This document shows positions 1 through 8,513 of a DNA stretch of 64,000 bases, in pieces. Source of the DNA: PFJX01 sp964542455 (GTDB lineage: Bacteria > Pseudomonadota > Gammaproteobacteria > Burkholderiales > Thiobacillaceae); NCBI GenBank assembly GCA_964542455.1, contig CAZIUC010000006.1, forward strand, positions 62,001-126,000, written 5' to 3'. A model generated the notes under the pieces. It was given only the letters and a program-made list of their open reading frames with translations. It was not told where the DNA came from and made no database searches. Made by a program: the position numbers and the translations under genes. Within the stretch, counting starts at the first letter, position 1; every line of letters begins with the position of its first letter.

Positions 1-4
1 CCGC

Positions 5-310
5 ATGAACCTGACCCAACTGACTCTGGTAGCCCCGGCCAACCTGGAAGAAATCCTGGCCGAATATCTGCTGGCGCACCCGGAATGGGGCGGGGCCTTC
101 ACCCTGCTGCACGCCGAAGGGCGCGGTAGCCGCGAGCATGAACTGACGCCACAGGAACAGGTGCGTGGGCGTGTCGCCCGCACCAAATTCAAGATCGTGC
201 TGGAAGCGGATGCCGCCGGCCGTCTGCTGGATGAATTGAAACGCGCGTTCCCCAAGCGGGACGTGGCCTACTGGCTGACGCCGGTGACTGAATTCGGGAG
301 ATTGGGATGA
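5..310 (+). CDS. DUF3240 family (PII-like) protein
   Basis: A 101-residue soluble protein opening with an LTLV-P---EE--AE-LL pattern and carrying a central basic segment, typical of DUF3240. This small PII-like family is normally encoded beside CzcA/CusA heavy-metal RND pumps and outer-membrane partners. Its stop overlaps the start of the next gene (ATGA), so translation is probably coupled. The metal-efflux permease would lie upstream, outside the window; that is inferred from family context only. The molecular role is not established. Confidence 0.75.
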   Translation: MNLTQLTLVAPANLEEILAEYLLAHPEWGGAFTLLHAEGRGSREHELTPQEQVRGRVARTKFKIVLEADAAGRLLDELKRAFPKRDVAYWLTPVTEFGRLG

Positions 311-1770
311 AACTGTTTGTTAACCCCCCTTTACCAAAGGGGAGCAAGGAGCGTGGCTTCCCCCTTTTTCAAAGGGGGATTGAGGGGGATTTAGCGACGT
401 TTGCCTGTGCATCCGTCTCAGAAATCCCCCCTAGCCCCCCTTTGATAAAGGGGGGAACCACCACACCAACCGCATCACCAGGTAACGCGAAAAGTGCCTT
501 TGGTAAAGGAGGAAGTGGTTGGGTTGCCATCCTGTTCGCGCTGAGTGGCCTAGCCCATGCCGCCCCCGATCTCACCCCTCCCTCCGACCTTCCCCCCGAG
601 GCCGCCGCCTACGCCGCTTTGGAGGCGTATCCAGGCGTGCTGGCCGCGCGGGCGCGGGTGTCCGCCGCGCTGGCCGAGGGGCGCCGCCTCAACGCCGGAG
701 AACACGAATACCAGGCGCGAGCCGGCTATAGCCGGCGACGTGAAACAGGTGTCGGCAACACGAACGACTGGGAAATAGGCATAGAGCGTGGCCTGCGCCT
801 GCCCGGCAAAGCCAAACTGGACGGCGAGATAGGCGCCACGCTGGCCGACGAGGCCGAGGAGCGGGTGGGGGATGCTCGCCACGAAGCCGCGCGTGACCTG
901 CTCGCCACCTGGTACGCCGCCCTGCGTGGCCAGAGTGATGCCCTGGCCTGGCGCGAGCAGGCCGTCTTGCTGCGGCAGCAGCGCGAAGTGGTGGAAAAAC
1001 GCATCCAGGCGGGTGATGCCGCCGCGATGGAACGCTCCCAGGCGGAAGCCGCGTTGCGCCAGGCGGAGGCGGAAGCCCGCCGCGCCGAGATGGTCGCAGC
1101 GGAAGCCGCGGCCGGCTTGTCCGCCCGTTTTCCCGAACTGCCGACGCCATCGCTCGCCAATATGCCGCGGCCCGGCAGTTTGCCGACGCTGGCCGGTAGC
1201 GCGAACGAATGGGCGAACGCGGCGTTGGAACACAACCACGAACTCGCCATCCTGCAAAAGGAAAGCGAGCGCATGCGCATTCTGACCCGGCGGCAGAAGG
1301 CCGATCTCACCCCGGATCCGACCCTGGGCCTGCACTATTTCCGCGAGCGCAGCGGCCAGGACAACCTCCTGGGAGTCAGCATCACCATGCCCCTGCCCGG
1401 TGAAAACCGCCGCGCGCGAGTGGACGTGAGCAGCGAGGAATCTCGCGCGCTGGCACAGATGGAAGCCGCCGCGAAAGCGCGCATCGAAGGTGAGATCCGC
1501 ATCCTCCACGCGCGCCTGCAAGGCACCTTGAACCGGCTGGCGTCTCTGGAGGAAATGGCGGGGCAACTCGATAGCTATGCCGCTCTGGCCTGGCGCGCCT
1601 ACCAGATGGGCGAAACCCCGCTCTGGGAAGCGCTCAATGCGCGCAAGAGCGCGCGTGACGCCCGCCGCGAGACCACCCTGTCACGTCTCGACGTGCATGA
1701 AGCCGCCGCGCGCCTGCTGTTGGATAGTCACAGGCTGTGGCCGATGGCGGAGAAGGAGACGCATCACTGA
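307..1770 (+). CDS. TolC/CzcC-type outer-membrane efflux protein with repeat-split signal peptide
   Basis: A 487-residue outer-membrane efflux protein (TolC/CzcC family) with long alanine-rich helices containing repeated 'ARDLLATWYAALR' and 'RQAEAEARRAE' type heptads, expected to form the exit duct of a metal RND pump with the upstream DUF3240 locus. The ATG at 307 overlaps the preceding stop. Residues 1-4 (MKLF) look like the beginning of a signal peptide and residues 72-85 (WVAILFALSGLAHA) like its hydrophobic core and cleavage site. Between them about 67 residues are translated from an inserted palindromic repeat that keeps the frame open. No in-frame ATG or GTG exists after the repeat, so either the long leader is tolerated or export is impaired. 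Confidence 0.8.
   Translation: MKLFVNPPLPKGSKERGFPLFQRGIEGDLATFACASVSEIPPSPPLIKGGTTTPTASPGNAKSAFGKGGSGWVAILFALSGLAHAAPDLTPPSDLPPEAAAYAALEAYPGVLAARARVSAALAEGRRLNAGEHEYQARAGYSRRRETGVGNTNDWEIGIERGLRLPGKAKLDGEIGATLADEAEERVGDARHEAARDLLATWYAALRGQSDALAWREQAVLLRQQREVVEKRIQAGDAAAMERSQAEAALRQAEAEARRAEMVAAEAAAGLSARFPELPTPSLANMPRPGSLPTLAGSANEWANAALEHNHELAILQKESERMRILTRRQKADLTPDPTLGLHYFRERSGQDNLLGVSITMPLPGENRRARVDVSSEESRALAQMEAAAKARIEGEIRILHARLQGTLNRLASLEEMAGQLDSYAALAWRAYQMGETPLWEALNARKSARDARRETTLSRLDVHEAAARLLLDSHRLWPMAEKETHH
323..456. repeat. Palindromic repeat, family A (copy 1), inside a coding sequence
   Basis: A roughly 130-bp element bounded by CCCCTTT-NN-AAAGGGG hairpin ends, with an inner segment reading like 'ttagcgacgtttgcc...cagaaatcccccc'. 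The same ends and inner segment recur near 12466-12502 (half copy), 13251-13342, 25185-25285 and 51395-51500. Here it lies in frame inside the signal-peptide region of the efflux gene at 307-1770. Confidence 0.8.
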
Positions 1771-1850
1771 GTAGCGACGGTGTTGTCTTTTAGTAGTCAG
1801 TCATGTTGAAACGCGTGAACACAAGCGTGCCCCAACCGGACGTAGGGCAT

Positions 1851-1912
1851 GGTGAGCGCGGCGAACCGCACCATGCAATGTGACCGTGGTTGATGCGGTT
1901 CGCCTCGCTCAT
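1851..1912. repeat. Palindromic repeat, family B (copy 1)
   Basis: Inverted repeat in which 'ggtgagcgcggcgaaccgca' (1851-1870) faces 'tgcggttcgcctcgctcatc' (1893-1912). The left arm recurs at 26839-26858, and both copies are preceded by 'agtagtcagtca' (about 1791 and 26793). The element fills most of the gap between two convergent genes and may act as a transcription barrier, but no T-tract is present. Confidence 0.6.
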
Positions 1913-1933
1913 CACATCTTCATGGCGAGCAAC

Positions 1934-3352
1934 TTAGCTCAGCAATCCCCGATACAACCCTTCGTATTTCCGCGCGCTATTCTCCCAACTGAAATCGCGT
2001 TTCATGCCGGCGCGCATCATGCGTTGCCAGGTTTTCGCGTCGGCGTAGGCGTGCAGGGCGCGGTCGACGGCCAACCAAAGGGCGTGCGGCGTGGGTTCGT
2101 GAAAGACGAAGCCGGTGACGCCATCTTCCACGGTGTCCCGCAGGCCTCCGGTGGCATGGACGATGGGCACCGTGCCGTAGCGCAGGCTGTAAAGCTGGTT
2201 GAGGCCGCAGGGCTCGAAGCGTGAGGGCATCAGGAAGATGTCGGACCCGGCCTCGATGCGGTGCGACAGGCCTTCGTCGTAGCCGATCACCGCCGCGACC
2301 CGGCCCGGGTGTTGTGCGCCGAGATCGCGGAACGCGGCTTCCAGGGCTTTCTCGCCGGTACCCAGAAGGGCGATCTGTCCGCCCCGGTGCAGGATGCCAT
2401 CGGCCACCGCGAGGATCAGATCGAGGCCTTTCTGCTGCGCCAGGCGGGCGATGATCCCGAATAGCGGAGTGTCCATACCGGGTTCCAGGTTGATGTCCTG
2501 CTGTAGTTTGAGCTTGCAGTCTTTCTTCCCCACGAGCGAGCGCGCGGAAAACTTGCACGGTAGGTAGTGATCGGATGTGGGATTCCATTCACCGCTGTCG
2601 ATGCCGTTGAGAATGCCAACCAGATCATCGCCGCGCGAGGTCAGTAGCCCCTGCATGCCCATGCCCAGCGCGGGCTGGCGGATTTCTTCGGCATAGGTCG
2701 GCGAGACCGTGGTGAGGCGAGTGGCGTAATAGAGGCCGGCCTTGAGGAAGGAAAGATTGCCGTAATACTCGACGCCTTCGACCGCGAAACTTTCCGCCGG
2801 CAGTCCCACCGTGATCATCTCGGCGGGCGGAAAAATGCCCTGATAGGCCAGGTTGTGCACGGTCATGATGCTGGGCGTCTTTTCCCCGGCAAGGCGCAAA
2901 TAAGCCGGGGCCAGGCCGGTTTGCCAGTCGTTGCAATGGAGCACGTCCGGGCGCCAGGCCAGTGGCGAGTCGCTGGAGGCGAGGAGGGCGGCAGCCTTGG
3001 AAAACACGGCAAAACGCAGGACGTTATCAACGTGGTCATGGCCCGCCACGTCCTGATAAGGGCCGCCAGGGCGTTGAAACAATTCCGGGGCGTCGAGAAT
3101 GTAGAGGGGCACCCCGTTGTCGGGCATGGCGGCTTCCAGCAGGGTGGCCACGGTGTTGTTCGGCAGTCCGTTCAGCGCGCATACGGGTTTGGCGTCCTTC
3201 ACGCCGGCCAGCACGGCCGGGTAACCGGGAAGCAACAGGCGGCAGTCGAGACCGATCGCGCGCAAGGCGACGGGGAGCGCGCCGGATACATCGGCCAGCC
3301 CGCCGGTCTTGATCAATGGCCTGGCTTCGGAGGTGGCGAACAGGATGCGCAT
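1934..3352 (-). CDS. glgA: Glycogen synthase
   Basis: ADP-glucose:glycogen glucosyltransferase (GT5), 472 residues, which elongates alpha-1,4-glucan in the cytoplasm. The N-terminus MRILFATSEARPLIKTGGLAD holds the family's K-T-G-G-L-A-D ADP-glucose-binding motif. The C-terminal half has the GT-B signature 'PSRFEPCGLNQLYSLRYGT' followed by 'ATGGLRDTVED'. The start at 3352 is chosen over a longer open frame because AAGGA lies 8 nt upstream and the protein then begins exactly at the conserved motif. Together with glgP at the other end of the window it indicates glycogen storage, although the two genes are not clustered. Confidence 0.95.
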   Translation of the reverse strand: MRILFATSEARPLIKTGGLADVSGALPVALRAIGLDCRLLLPGYPAVLAGVKDAKPVCALNGLPNNTVATLLEAAMPDNGVPLYILDAPELFQRPGGPYQDVAGHDHVDNVLRFAVFSKAAALLASSDSPLAWRPDVLHCNDWQTGLAPAYLRLAGEKTPSIMTVHNLAYQGIFPPAEMITVGLPAESFAVEGVEYYGNLSFLKAGLYYATRLTTVSPTYAEEIRQPALGMGMQGLLTSRGDDLVGILNGIDSGEWNPTSDHYLPCKFSARSLVGKKDCKLKLQQDINLEPGMDTPLFGIIARLAQQKGLDLILAVADGILHRGGQIALLGTGEKALEAAFRDLGAQHPGRVAAVIGYDEGLSHRIEAGSDIFLMPSRFEPCGLNQLYSLRYGTVPIVHATGGLRDTVEDGVTGFVFHEPTPHALWLAVDRALHAYADAKTWQRMMRAGMKRDFSWENSARKYEGLYRGLLS

Positions 3353-3465
3353 GGAATGTCCTTGAGTAGTACTAAAGAAATAATTCGCTATCCCGATAAC
3401 CCTACCGTAAAGCGTTGCCCGCTTGAAGCCACCGTGGCGATTGACCGTGATCAAAAAGGAAATAT

Positions 3466-5157
3466 ATGCGCAACAACCAGCCTGTCACCCAGCGCGAGTA
3501 CCGGTTGCGGGAGAACGCGGTCATCATCAGTTGGACCGATGCCAAGGGCAACATTACTTTTGCCAACGATGATTTCGTGGAGACCTCCGGGTTTGCCCGC
3601 GAGGAGTTGATCGGCCAGCCACAGAACATCGTGCGCCACCCCGACATGCCGGCGGAGGCCTTCCGCGATCTCTGGGCCACCATCAAGGCGGGTGATCCCT
3701 GGGTAGGGTTGGTCAAGAACCGGCGCAAGGATGGTGACCATTATTGGGTCAAAGCGACGGCGACGCCGACTCCGGATGGTGGCTTCATGTCGGTACGGAC
3801 CACGCCGTCGCGAGAGGAAGTACAGGCCGCCGAGACGCTGTACCAACACTTGCGCGACAACCCGGGTCTGCGCCTGGAAGGCGGCAAGCCGGCACTGGGC
3901 CTGGGGGGGCGTCTGCTGCGCCGCTTCATGGACCTCAACCTGTCGAGCAAACTGTGGCTGTCCACCTTGTCGTCGATTTTGGCCATCCTGCTTTGCGCGG
4001 GCCTGGGCTGGAGCGCGATCGAGGAGGCGCGTGGCTTGTTGAAATGTGTCGACCCCGGCAAGGCACAACAATTGCAGGCCTCCCTGGATAACTTGGGCCT
4101 GGTTCTCGGCCTCGTGGCGACCGCGGCACTCGTGCTCTGGCCCGCGATCGCTTTCGTGGTGGTGCGTTCCTTCACCGGGCCGTTGCGCAACGCGGTGCGC
4201 GCGGCGCGCGGCATCGCCGCCTTCGATCTGTCGAAACCGGCGCCGTTGGCCGGTCATGACGAGGTGGGCGAACTGCTCGCGCAGTTCGCCATCATGCGCA
4301 ACAACCTGCTTGGCAATGCCGCGTTGATCAAGCAGAGCACCCGCAAGCTCGATAGCGCCGCGCACGACCTGACCGCATCCAGCGGCCTCAGCGCGCGGGC
4401 GGCGATGAGCCAGTCCGAGGCCGCTTCCGGCATGGCGTCGGCGGTGGAACAGTTGTCGGTGTCGATCGACCAGGTTGGCGACCACGCGCGCGAAGCCAGC
4501 GACGTTTCCCGTGAATCGGGCGACTTGTCGCGCGAAGGCGGCGGCGTCATCCATTCCGCCGCCAACGAGATCGGCCACATCGCCGAAGCGGTGCAGGGCT
4601 CGGCGAAGACCATCCGCGAACTGGAGGGCTATTCGGCCGAGATTTCCGCCATCGTCGGCGTCATCAAGGAGATCGCCGACCAGACCAACCTGCTGGCGCT
4701 CAACGCGGCTATCGAGGCCGCGCGCGCGGGCGAGCAGGGACGCGGCTTCGCCGTGGTGGCGGACGAGGTGCGCAAACTGGCCGAGCGCACCGCCAATTCC
4801 ACGCAGCAGATCACCGGCATGATCGACAAGGTACAAATCGGCGCTCGCCGCGCGGTGGACGAGATGGAGGCCAGCGTGAAGCGGGTTTCCGACGGCGTCG
4901 AGCTGGCGCACCAGGCCGGTAATTCGATTTCCAGCATCCAGTCCGCCTCCGCGCGGGTGATGCAGGCGGTGGCGGACATCGATCACGCGCTCAAGGAACA
5001 GGGCATCGCGGCGCGCGAAATCGCCCAGAACGTCGAGCGGGTGGCGCAGATGACCGAACATGGCAGCCACGCCAGTCGCCAGGCCTCCGGTGTGGCGGAG
5101 GATGTGGTGCGGCTATCCGGGGAACTGAAACGCCTGGCCGATCTGTTCAAGATTTGA
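3466..5157 (+). CDS. Methyl-accepting chemotaxis protein with N-terminal PAS domain (Aer-like)
   Basis: 563-residue energy or redox taxis receptor. Residues 12-115 form an Aer-type PAS domain ('ITFANDDFVETSGF', 'NIVRHPDMP', 'HYWVKATATP'). Transmembrane segments lie at about 163-184 and 211-233 with only a short loop between them, so sensing is cytoplasmic. HAMP follows at about 234-285. The signalling tip 'EIADQTNLLALNAAIEAARAG' type hairpin lies in the last third. AAGGA precedes the ATG at suitable distance. It is a single gene facing away from glgA; no che genes are present nearby. The PAS cofactor (FAD in Aer) is inferred from family resemblance. Confidence 0.92.
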   Translation: MRNNQPVTQREYRLRENAVIISWTDAKGNITFANDDFVETSGFAREELIGQPQNIVRHPDMPAEAFRDLWATIKAGDPWVGLVKNRRKDGDHYWVKATATPTPDGGFMSVRTTPSREEVQAAETLYQHLRDNPGLRLEGGKPALGLGGRLLRRFMDLNLSSKLWLSTLSSILAILLCAGLGWSAIEEARGLLKCVDPGKAQQLQASLDNLGLVLGLVATAALVLWPAIAFVVVRSFTGPLRNAVRAARGIAAFDLSKPAPLAGHDEVGELLAQFAIMRNNLLGNAALIKQSTRKLDSAAHDLTASSGLSARAAMSQSEAASGMASAVEQLSVSIDQVGDHAREASDVSRESGDLSREGGGVIHSAANEIGHIAEAVQGSAKTIRELEGYSAEISAIVGVIKEIADQTNLLALNAAIEAARAGEQGRGFAVVADEVRKLAERTANSTQQITGMIDKVQIGARRAVDEMEASVKRVSDGVELAHQAGNSISSIQSASARVMQAVADIDHALKEQGIAAREIAQNVERVAQMTEHGSHASRQASGVAEDVVRLSGELKRLADLFKI

Positions 5158-5188
5158 GCGGGAGGCGGATACAGCCTCCCCGGCCGGA

Positions 5189-5662
5189 TCAGAGTTCGTC
5201 GAGGATGTGCTTGCGCAGGGCCTTGTATTCCTCGTCGCTGATCAGAGCCTTTTTGCGTAGGGTCTCGATGCGCTCCAGGCGTTCCGTGTATTTGTCGTCG
5301 GCGGCTGCGGCCAGGCTAGGCGGGCGGTAGCCCGGGTCGCATTTGAGCTTGGCATGCACGTCCCTGGCCAGTACCGCGTCGTTGACTTCGACGGAGTACG
5401 GCTCGCAGCCCGGCTTCTTGAACGACAACTTGCCGTAATAGCGATAGGACATGCCGACGAAACCGGAGCGAAAGTGCGCTCCCGGGGATATTTCCAGCGG
5501 CGTCGCGCCAAGTTCGTTGCCATCGGCGTAGGCCGTGGCGCCGGCGGGATCGGACGCGAGCCTGATGCGATCGGATTTCTCGCTGACGATCATGCCGCCG
5601 CAACCGCCCAGCAGGATTGCCGCCAGCCCCACCGAGACCAGCGCTATAAGTCGTGTTTTCAT
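5189..5662 (-). CDS. Putative lipoprotein with PEGA-like and SHOCT-like segments
   Basis: 157 residues when started at 5662, which gives a classical lipoprotein signal (MKTRLIALVSVGLAAILLGGC, lipobox LLGGC, Cys21). The middle part ('SDPAGATAYADGNELGATPLEI') resembles a PEGA domain, a surface beta module. The C-terminal tail ('LERIETLRKKALISDEEYKALRKHILDEL') matches the SHOCT pattern, a short helical oligomerisation motif. It is convergent with the chemoreceptor and downstream of the porin terminator, so it probably has its own promoter. Role unknown. Confidence 0.75.
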   Translation of the reverse strand: MKTRLIALVSVGLAAILLGGCGGMIVSEKSDRIRLASDPAGATAYADGNELGATPLEISPGAHFRSGFVGMSYRYYGKLSFKKPGCEPYSVEVNDAVLARDVHAKLKCDPGYRPPSLAAAADDKYTERLERIETLRKKALISDEEYKALRKHILDEL

Positions 5663-5710
5663 GTGTTGTCTTCTCGGTTCATCGCGATGGGTAGCGCGGT
5701 AATTGGGGGG

Positions 5711-5745
5711 AGAAAAAAAAGCCCCGCCGCGCGAGCGGGCGGGGC
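5711..5745 (-). terminator. Rho-independent terminator of the porin transcript
   Basis: On the minus strand a GC-rich hairpin (GCCCCGCC facing GGCGGGGC, 5721-5745) is followed directly by eight U residues (5713-5720). It lies 28 nt beyond the porin stop codon. Confidence 0.85.
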
Positions 5746-5772
5746 AAGGCACCCTGATAGGAGTGTCGTTGC

Positions 5773-7191
5773 TCAGAAAATCGCGGTCAGTTGCACGCCG
5801 ACCTTGTCACCCACGCCATCCAGGTTGTAGTTCGGGGTGGCGGCTCCCGCGGAGGTGCAAGGCGCCCGGCCAGAGTCGCACTTGAAGTCGCGCATCTCGT
5901 AGTTGACGGTCAGTCGGGTCTTGGGATTGAAGTGGTACTGCACGCCCAGCGTCCATTTATCGAAGGTGTGCTGGTTCGCGCGATCCGTATTGCGGGTCAT
6001 GGTGTCGAAGCGGGCATCCAGTTCCCACTTGGTGTTGGGGATATACCAGCCGCCTTCCACATACCAGCCGTTGGCCTTGGCATCGGCGCCGTTGCCGTCA
6101 ACCACGCGGGTGAAGTAGTAGTTGGGCTTGTCCGGGCCCTCGAAGATCATGCCATCGGCCGTGATGTACTCGGCGGTGACCCGGAACGGCTTGTCCATGT
6201 ATTTCACTCCCAGGCCGGCGCGATCCCGCTTGTACGTTTTCAGGTTGGCGGTGAGGTCATCCGTGATGTCGAGCAGGCGCTCACCCCACTGGCCCCAGGC
6301 AAAGAACTTCAGGCCTTCCGCCTTGGCGCCTTTGCCGCCGAGTTTCTTCTCGCCAGACACATAGAGGTACTTGTCGAATTTGCCGTCGCTATTCTTGAAC
6401 TCGACGCCACTGCCGTTGCCGATCATCGCGGCATAAGACAGCTCCCAGTCATTGCCCATGTCGAAGGCGTCGAACACCTGGACACCCACATCGCGGAAAG
6501 CGCCGACCGGCGTTGAGAATGCATCCAGGCCGCTGTAGCCGCTGGTGCCGGTGACATTGCCTTGCAGTTGGGCTTGCGTCATGGCGGCCACGTTGCCTGT
6601 ATTCGTAATGTTTGAAACGCCGGTCGAATTGGTGAAAGAGCGGTTCGGGAAACGCTCGTTGAGCAGCGCGTTGCTTGCTTCGGTGAAGTTGATGTAGTCG
6701 AACACATGGATGGCCTGCAAGCCTTCCTCGGCGCCGGGAGTTTTGAACAGGCCGGCGCGTATGCGCGCGCCGGGAATGGTGTTCAGGGTAATGCTGGCGT
6801 CGGTCATCTTGGCGAAGGTGTTGGTGCCTTTGGTGATGCCGTTGTTGCCCATCTCCAGCAACGCAAAATAGTTGATTCTGCCGTCCAGCGGAAAGCCGGT
6901 GCCGCGCGCGCCGATCCGCGCCCGGTTGATGTTGAAGCCGGCTTGCGAGTCCAGATCGGGGCCGAGCAGTTTCGGGGGAACATAGGCGCCTGCGGCATTG
7001 GCGTCGCTGAAGTCCTTCGCGTACTGGGCCTGGATAAAGCCCCAGACTTCCGCGCGGGCCGAAGCACCTTCCGGTTCGGTCCCTTGCAACATCAGCCAGT
7101 TGGCGGCCATCGCCGAACCGGCGGTGCCCATCAGGGCAAAGGCGCAGGCGGCGCCGAGAACAGTACGTTTGAACAGTTTCTTGCCTTGCAT
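5773..7191 (-). CDS. OprO/OprP-like outer-membrane porin
   Basis: 472-residue beta-barrel porin with a clear signal peptide (KRTVLGAACAFALMGTAGSAMA). Features of the phosphate-selective porin O/P type are an early 'AEVWGFIQAQYAKDF' strand, 'NINRARIGARGT', 'RAGLFKTPGAEEGLQ' and a C-terminal aromatic residue (final Phe of TAIF). The start at 7191 is chosen because AGGAGG (7199-7204) is 7 nt away; an ATG six bases earlier is only 1 nt from it. It follows two dsrE-like genes on the same strand (85-nt gap) and ends in a strong terminator, so it may belong to that unit. The substrate is unknown. Confidence 0.85.
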   Translation of the reverse strand: MQGKKLFKRTVLGAACAFALMGTAGSAMAANWLMLQGTEPEGASARAEVWGFIQAQYAKDFSDANAAGAYVPPKLLGPDLDSQAGFNINRARIGARGTGFPLDGRINYFALLEMGNNGITKGTNTFAKMTDASITLNTIPGARIRAGLFKTPGAEEGLQAIHVFDYINFTEASNALLNERFPNRSFTNSTGVSNITNTGNVAAMTQAQLQGNVTGTSGYSGLDAFSTPVGAFRDVGVQVFDAFDMGNDWELSYAAMIGNGSGVEFKNSDGKFDKYLYVSGEKKLGGKGAKAEGLKFFAWGQWGERLLDITDDLTANLKTYKRDRAGLGVKYMDKPFRVTAEYITADGMIFEGPDKPNYYFTRVVDGNGADAKANGWYVEGGWYIPNTKWELDARFDTMTRNTDRANQHTFDKWTLGVQYHFNPKTRLTVNYEMRDFKCDSGRAPCTSAGAATPNYNLDGVGDKVGVQLTAIF

Positions 7192-7227
7192 TTCCATTCC
7201 TCCTTGAGCGGAATCCAACAGGATCAA

Positions 7228-7248
7228 TTCAGGGTCGATCGCCCTGAA
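7228..7248. promoter_or_regulatory. 21-bp dyad upstream of the porin gene
   Basis: Arms TTCAGGG and CCCTGAA flank a nearly self-complementary TCGATCG core, 37 bp upstream of the porin start. Size and symmetry fit an operator for a dimeric regulator, but no regulator can be named. Confidence 0.4.
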
Positions 7249-7275
7249 AGTCGTTAAAGCCGTGTGCTGTGTTGA

Positions 7276-7722
7276 TCAGGGTTTGACGTAGATGTAGCCG
7301 CGCTTGACCAGCTCGCCGATGCGCACGATGCCGCCGGGCACCACCTTGGCGACGGGGTTCAACTTGGGTTCTTCACCGAGCTGCTTGGCCATGCCCTTCA
7401 GGGTGTTGCCGCAGGCGGTGAAGCGCACCCCGCTCTGGGACAGGGCGTCCAGGCGTTGGGCATTGACGTTATTGGCGAACATCAGGCGCAGGCCGGGGCC
7501 ATAGGCCACGATCTCGACCTCCACCGCGCCCGGCGGATACGCCTCCAGGAGGTTCGCGGCGTTGTTCAGGATCAGTTCCTGCTTGGAAGGGTCCATGTCG
7601 CTGATGTGCAGGACGTACTTGTAGTCCGCCATGCTTAGATCAGCCGCGAGAACGGCGGCGGGGCTGGTGATGAACAGCAGGGAGGCGAAGGCCAGGGCCA
7701 GGGTGCGAAGCGAGCGAAACAT
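7276..7722 (-). CDS. Periplasmic DsrE-like protein 1
   Basis: 148-residue exported protein (signal peptide to about Ala27) with a DsrE/YchN-like fold: a first strand ending 'YVLHISDMDPSKQELILNNAANLLEAY', the strand 'VEIVAYGPGLRLMF', then a single conserved Cys104 in 'FTACGNTLKGM' and the tail 'IGELVKRGYIYVKP'. DsrE-type proteins bind or transfer sulfur through such cysteines. A periplasmic location is unusual compared with the cytoplasmic DsrEFH/TusBCD proteins. GGAG lies 7 nt before the ATG. It lies between a paralogue and the porin on the same strand. Confidence 0.8.
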   Translation of the reverse strand: MFRSLRTLALAFASLLFITSPAAVLAADLSMADYKYVLHISDMDPSKQELILNNAANLLEAYPPGAVEVEIVAYGPGLRLMFANNVNAQRLDALSQSGVRFTACGNTLKGMAKQLGEEPKLNPVAKVVPGGIVRIGELVKRGYIYVKP

Positions 7723-7874
7723 CGGGAATCTCCAGCGGGTTGTAAATCGTGAAATTGCGTTGTTTCCCGGTGCCCAGGGCGTGCGGCGGGCAAGCCGATG
7801 CCCTGACGGCTATCGTCAAAAAAATGAACATCGGGGGAGGCGGGCGACGAGGGGAAGGACTTCCTCATCGTCTT

Positions 7875-7906
7875 GATCAACCTCCGGTCAGGGCCGGAGG
7901 TTGATC
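7875..7906. terminator. Hairpin between the two dsrE-like genes
   Basis: A 13-bp perfect stem (GATCAACCTCCGG facing CCGGAGGTTGATC) with a 6-nt loop, 34 nt beyond the stop of DsrE-like gene 2 (minus strand). No U-tract follows, so it may be a partial terminator or an RNA-stabilising hairpin that sets different levels of the two paralogues. Confidence 0.5.
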
Positions 7907-7939
7907 GGAGGCGGAACTGTCTGAGGCTTGTGAGCTAGC

Positions 7940-8410
7940 TCAGGGTTTCAGGTAGACGTAGCCTTCTCTGGCCTGGAGCTTGCCGATTTCGGCGACGCCG
8001 GAGGGCACCACCTGGGCTTCCAGGATGACCGCGCTGTCGTCCAGCTTGCGGCCCTTGAGCGTGTTGCGGCAGACGTCGAAAGTAACGCCGCGGTTCTTTA
8101 GGCCCGCCACCTGCGGTTCATACAAGCCCTTGTCGTCCTTGGCCTCGTTGAGCAGGAAGTCGATGCCCTTGCCGTGGGTAACCACCACGATCTGCACGCC
8201 GGGACTGGCATCCAGATGGTTTTCGATATTGCGCAGGGCGACGCGGGCGACGCTGGCATCGTTGATGTGGTAGACCACTTTTTCCTGGACTGGGGCTTCT
8301 TCCACGACCGGCATCTTGTGTGAGGCGGCGGTGGCCGGGACGCAGAATCCGGCGCTTGCGGCGGCCAGGGCGAGGCTGAATAACGTGGCGCGTATCGATG
8401 AGTGCTGCAT
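7940..8410 (-). CDS. Periplasmic DsrE-like protein 2
   Basis: 156 residues, signal peptide to about Ala29, then 'VVYHINDASVARVALRNIENHL', 'VQIVVVTHGKGIDFLL', conserved Cys114 in 'FDVCRNTLKGRKL' and the tail 'IGKLQAREGYVYLKP'. It is clearly paralogous to DsrE-like protein 1 and to the C-terminal domain of the anti-sigma protein encoded on the other side of the shared promoter region. GGAG is 6 nt upstream of the ATG. An ECF-type promoter (8463-8490, minus strand) with a leader of about 45 nt drives it, so it is a likely target of the adjacent sigma factor. Confidence 0.8.
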   Translation of the reverse strand: MQHSSIRATLFSLALAAASAGFCVPATAASHKMPVVEEAPVQEKVVYHINDASVARVALRNIENHLDASPGVQIVVVTHGKGIDFLLNEAKDDKGLYEPQVAGLKNRGVTFDVCRNTLKGRKLDDSAVILEAQVVPSGVAEIGKLQAREGYVYLKP

Positions 8411-8462
8411 GGTCTTCTCCAGAGTGGGTTATGTGCGGGGTGTTGCCAAACACCTTGCGAAT

Positions 8463-8490
8463 AAGACGGGGCGATTTGCCAACTTATTCC
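8463..8490 (-). promoter_or_regulatory. ECF-type promoter driving the dsrE-like genes
   Basis: Read on the minus strand: GGAATAA (8490-8484), 15-nt spacer, CGTCTT (8468-8463). The GGAA --- CGTC arrangement is the classical ECF sigma pattern. An identical copy in mirror orientation lies at 8514-8541. Together they form a dyad centred at 8502. The activity is inferred, not measured. Confidence 0.65.
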
Positions 8491-8513
8491 ACGATTTCTT
8501 TTTTTCTTTGCAT

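Noticed and set aside
550..1566. Long reverse-strand open frame opposite the efflux gene
   Set aside because: Shadow of a GC-rich coding sequence; the plus strand has clear TolC-family features and the reverse product matches no family.
3451..5070. 539-codon reverse-strand frame opposite the chemoreceptor
   Set aside because: Mirror of the MCP codons (His/Arg/Gly-rich), no start signal, overlaps a certain gene completely.
7723..7935. Second copy of the ECF promoter before DsrE-like gene 1
   Set aside because: No GGAATAA-N15-CGTCTT or close variant was found; the gene is probably transcribed from the upstream copy.
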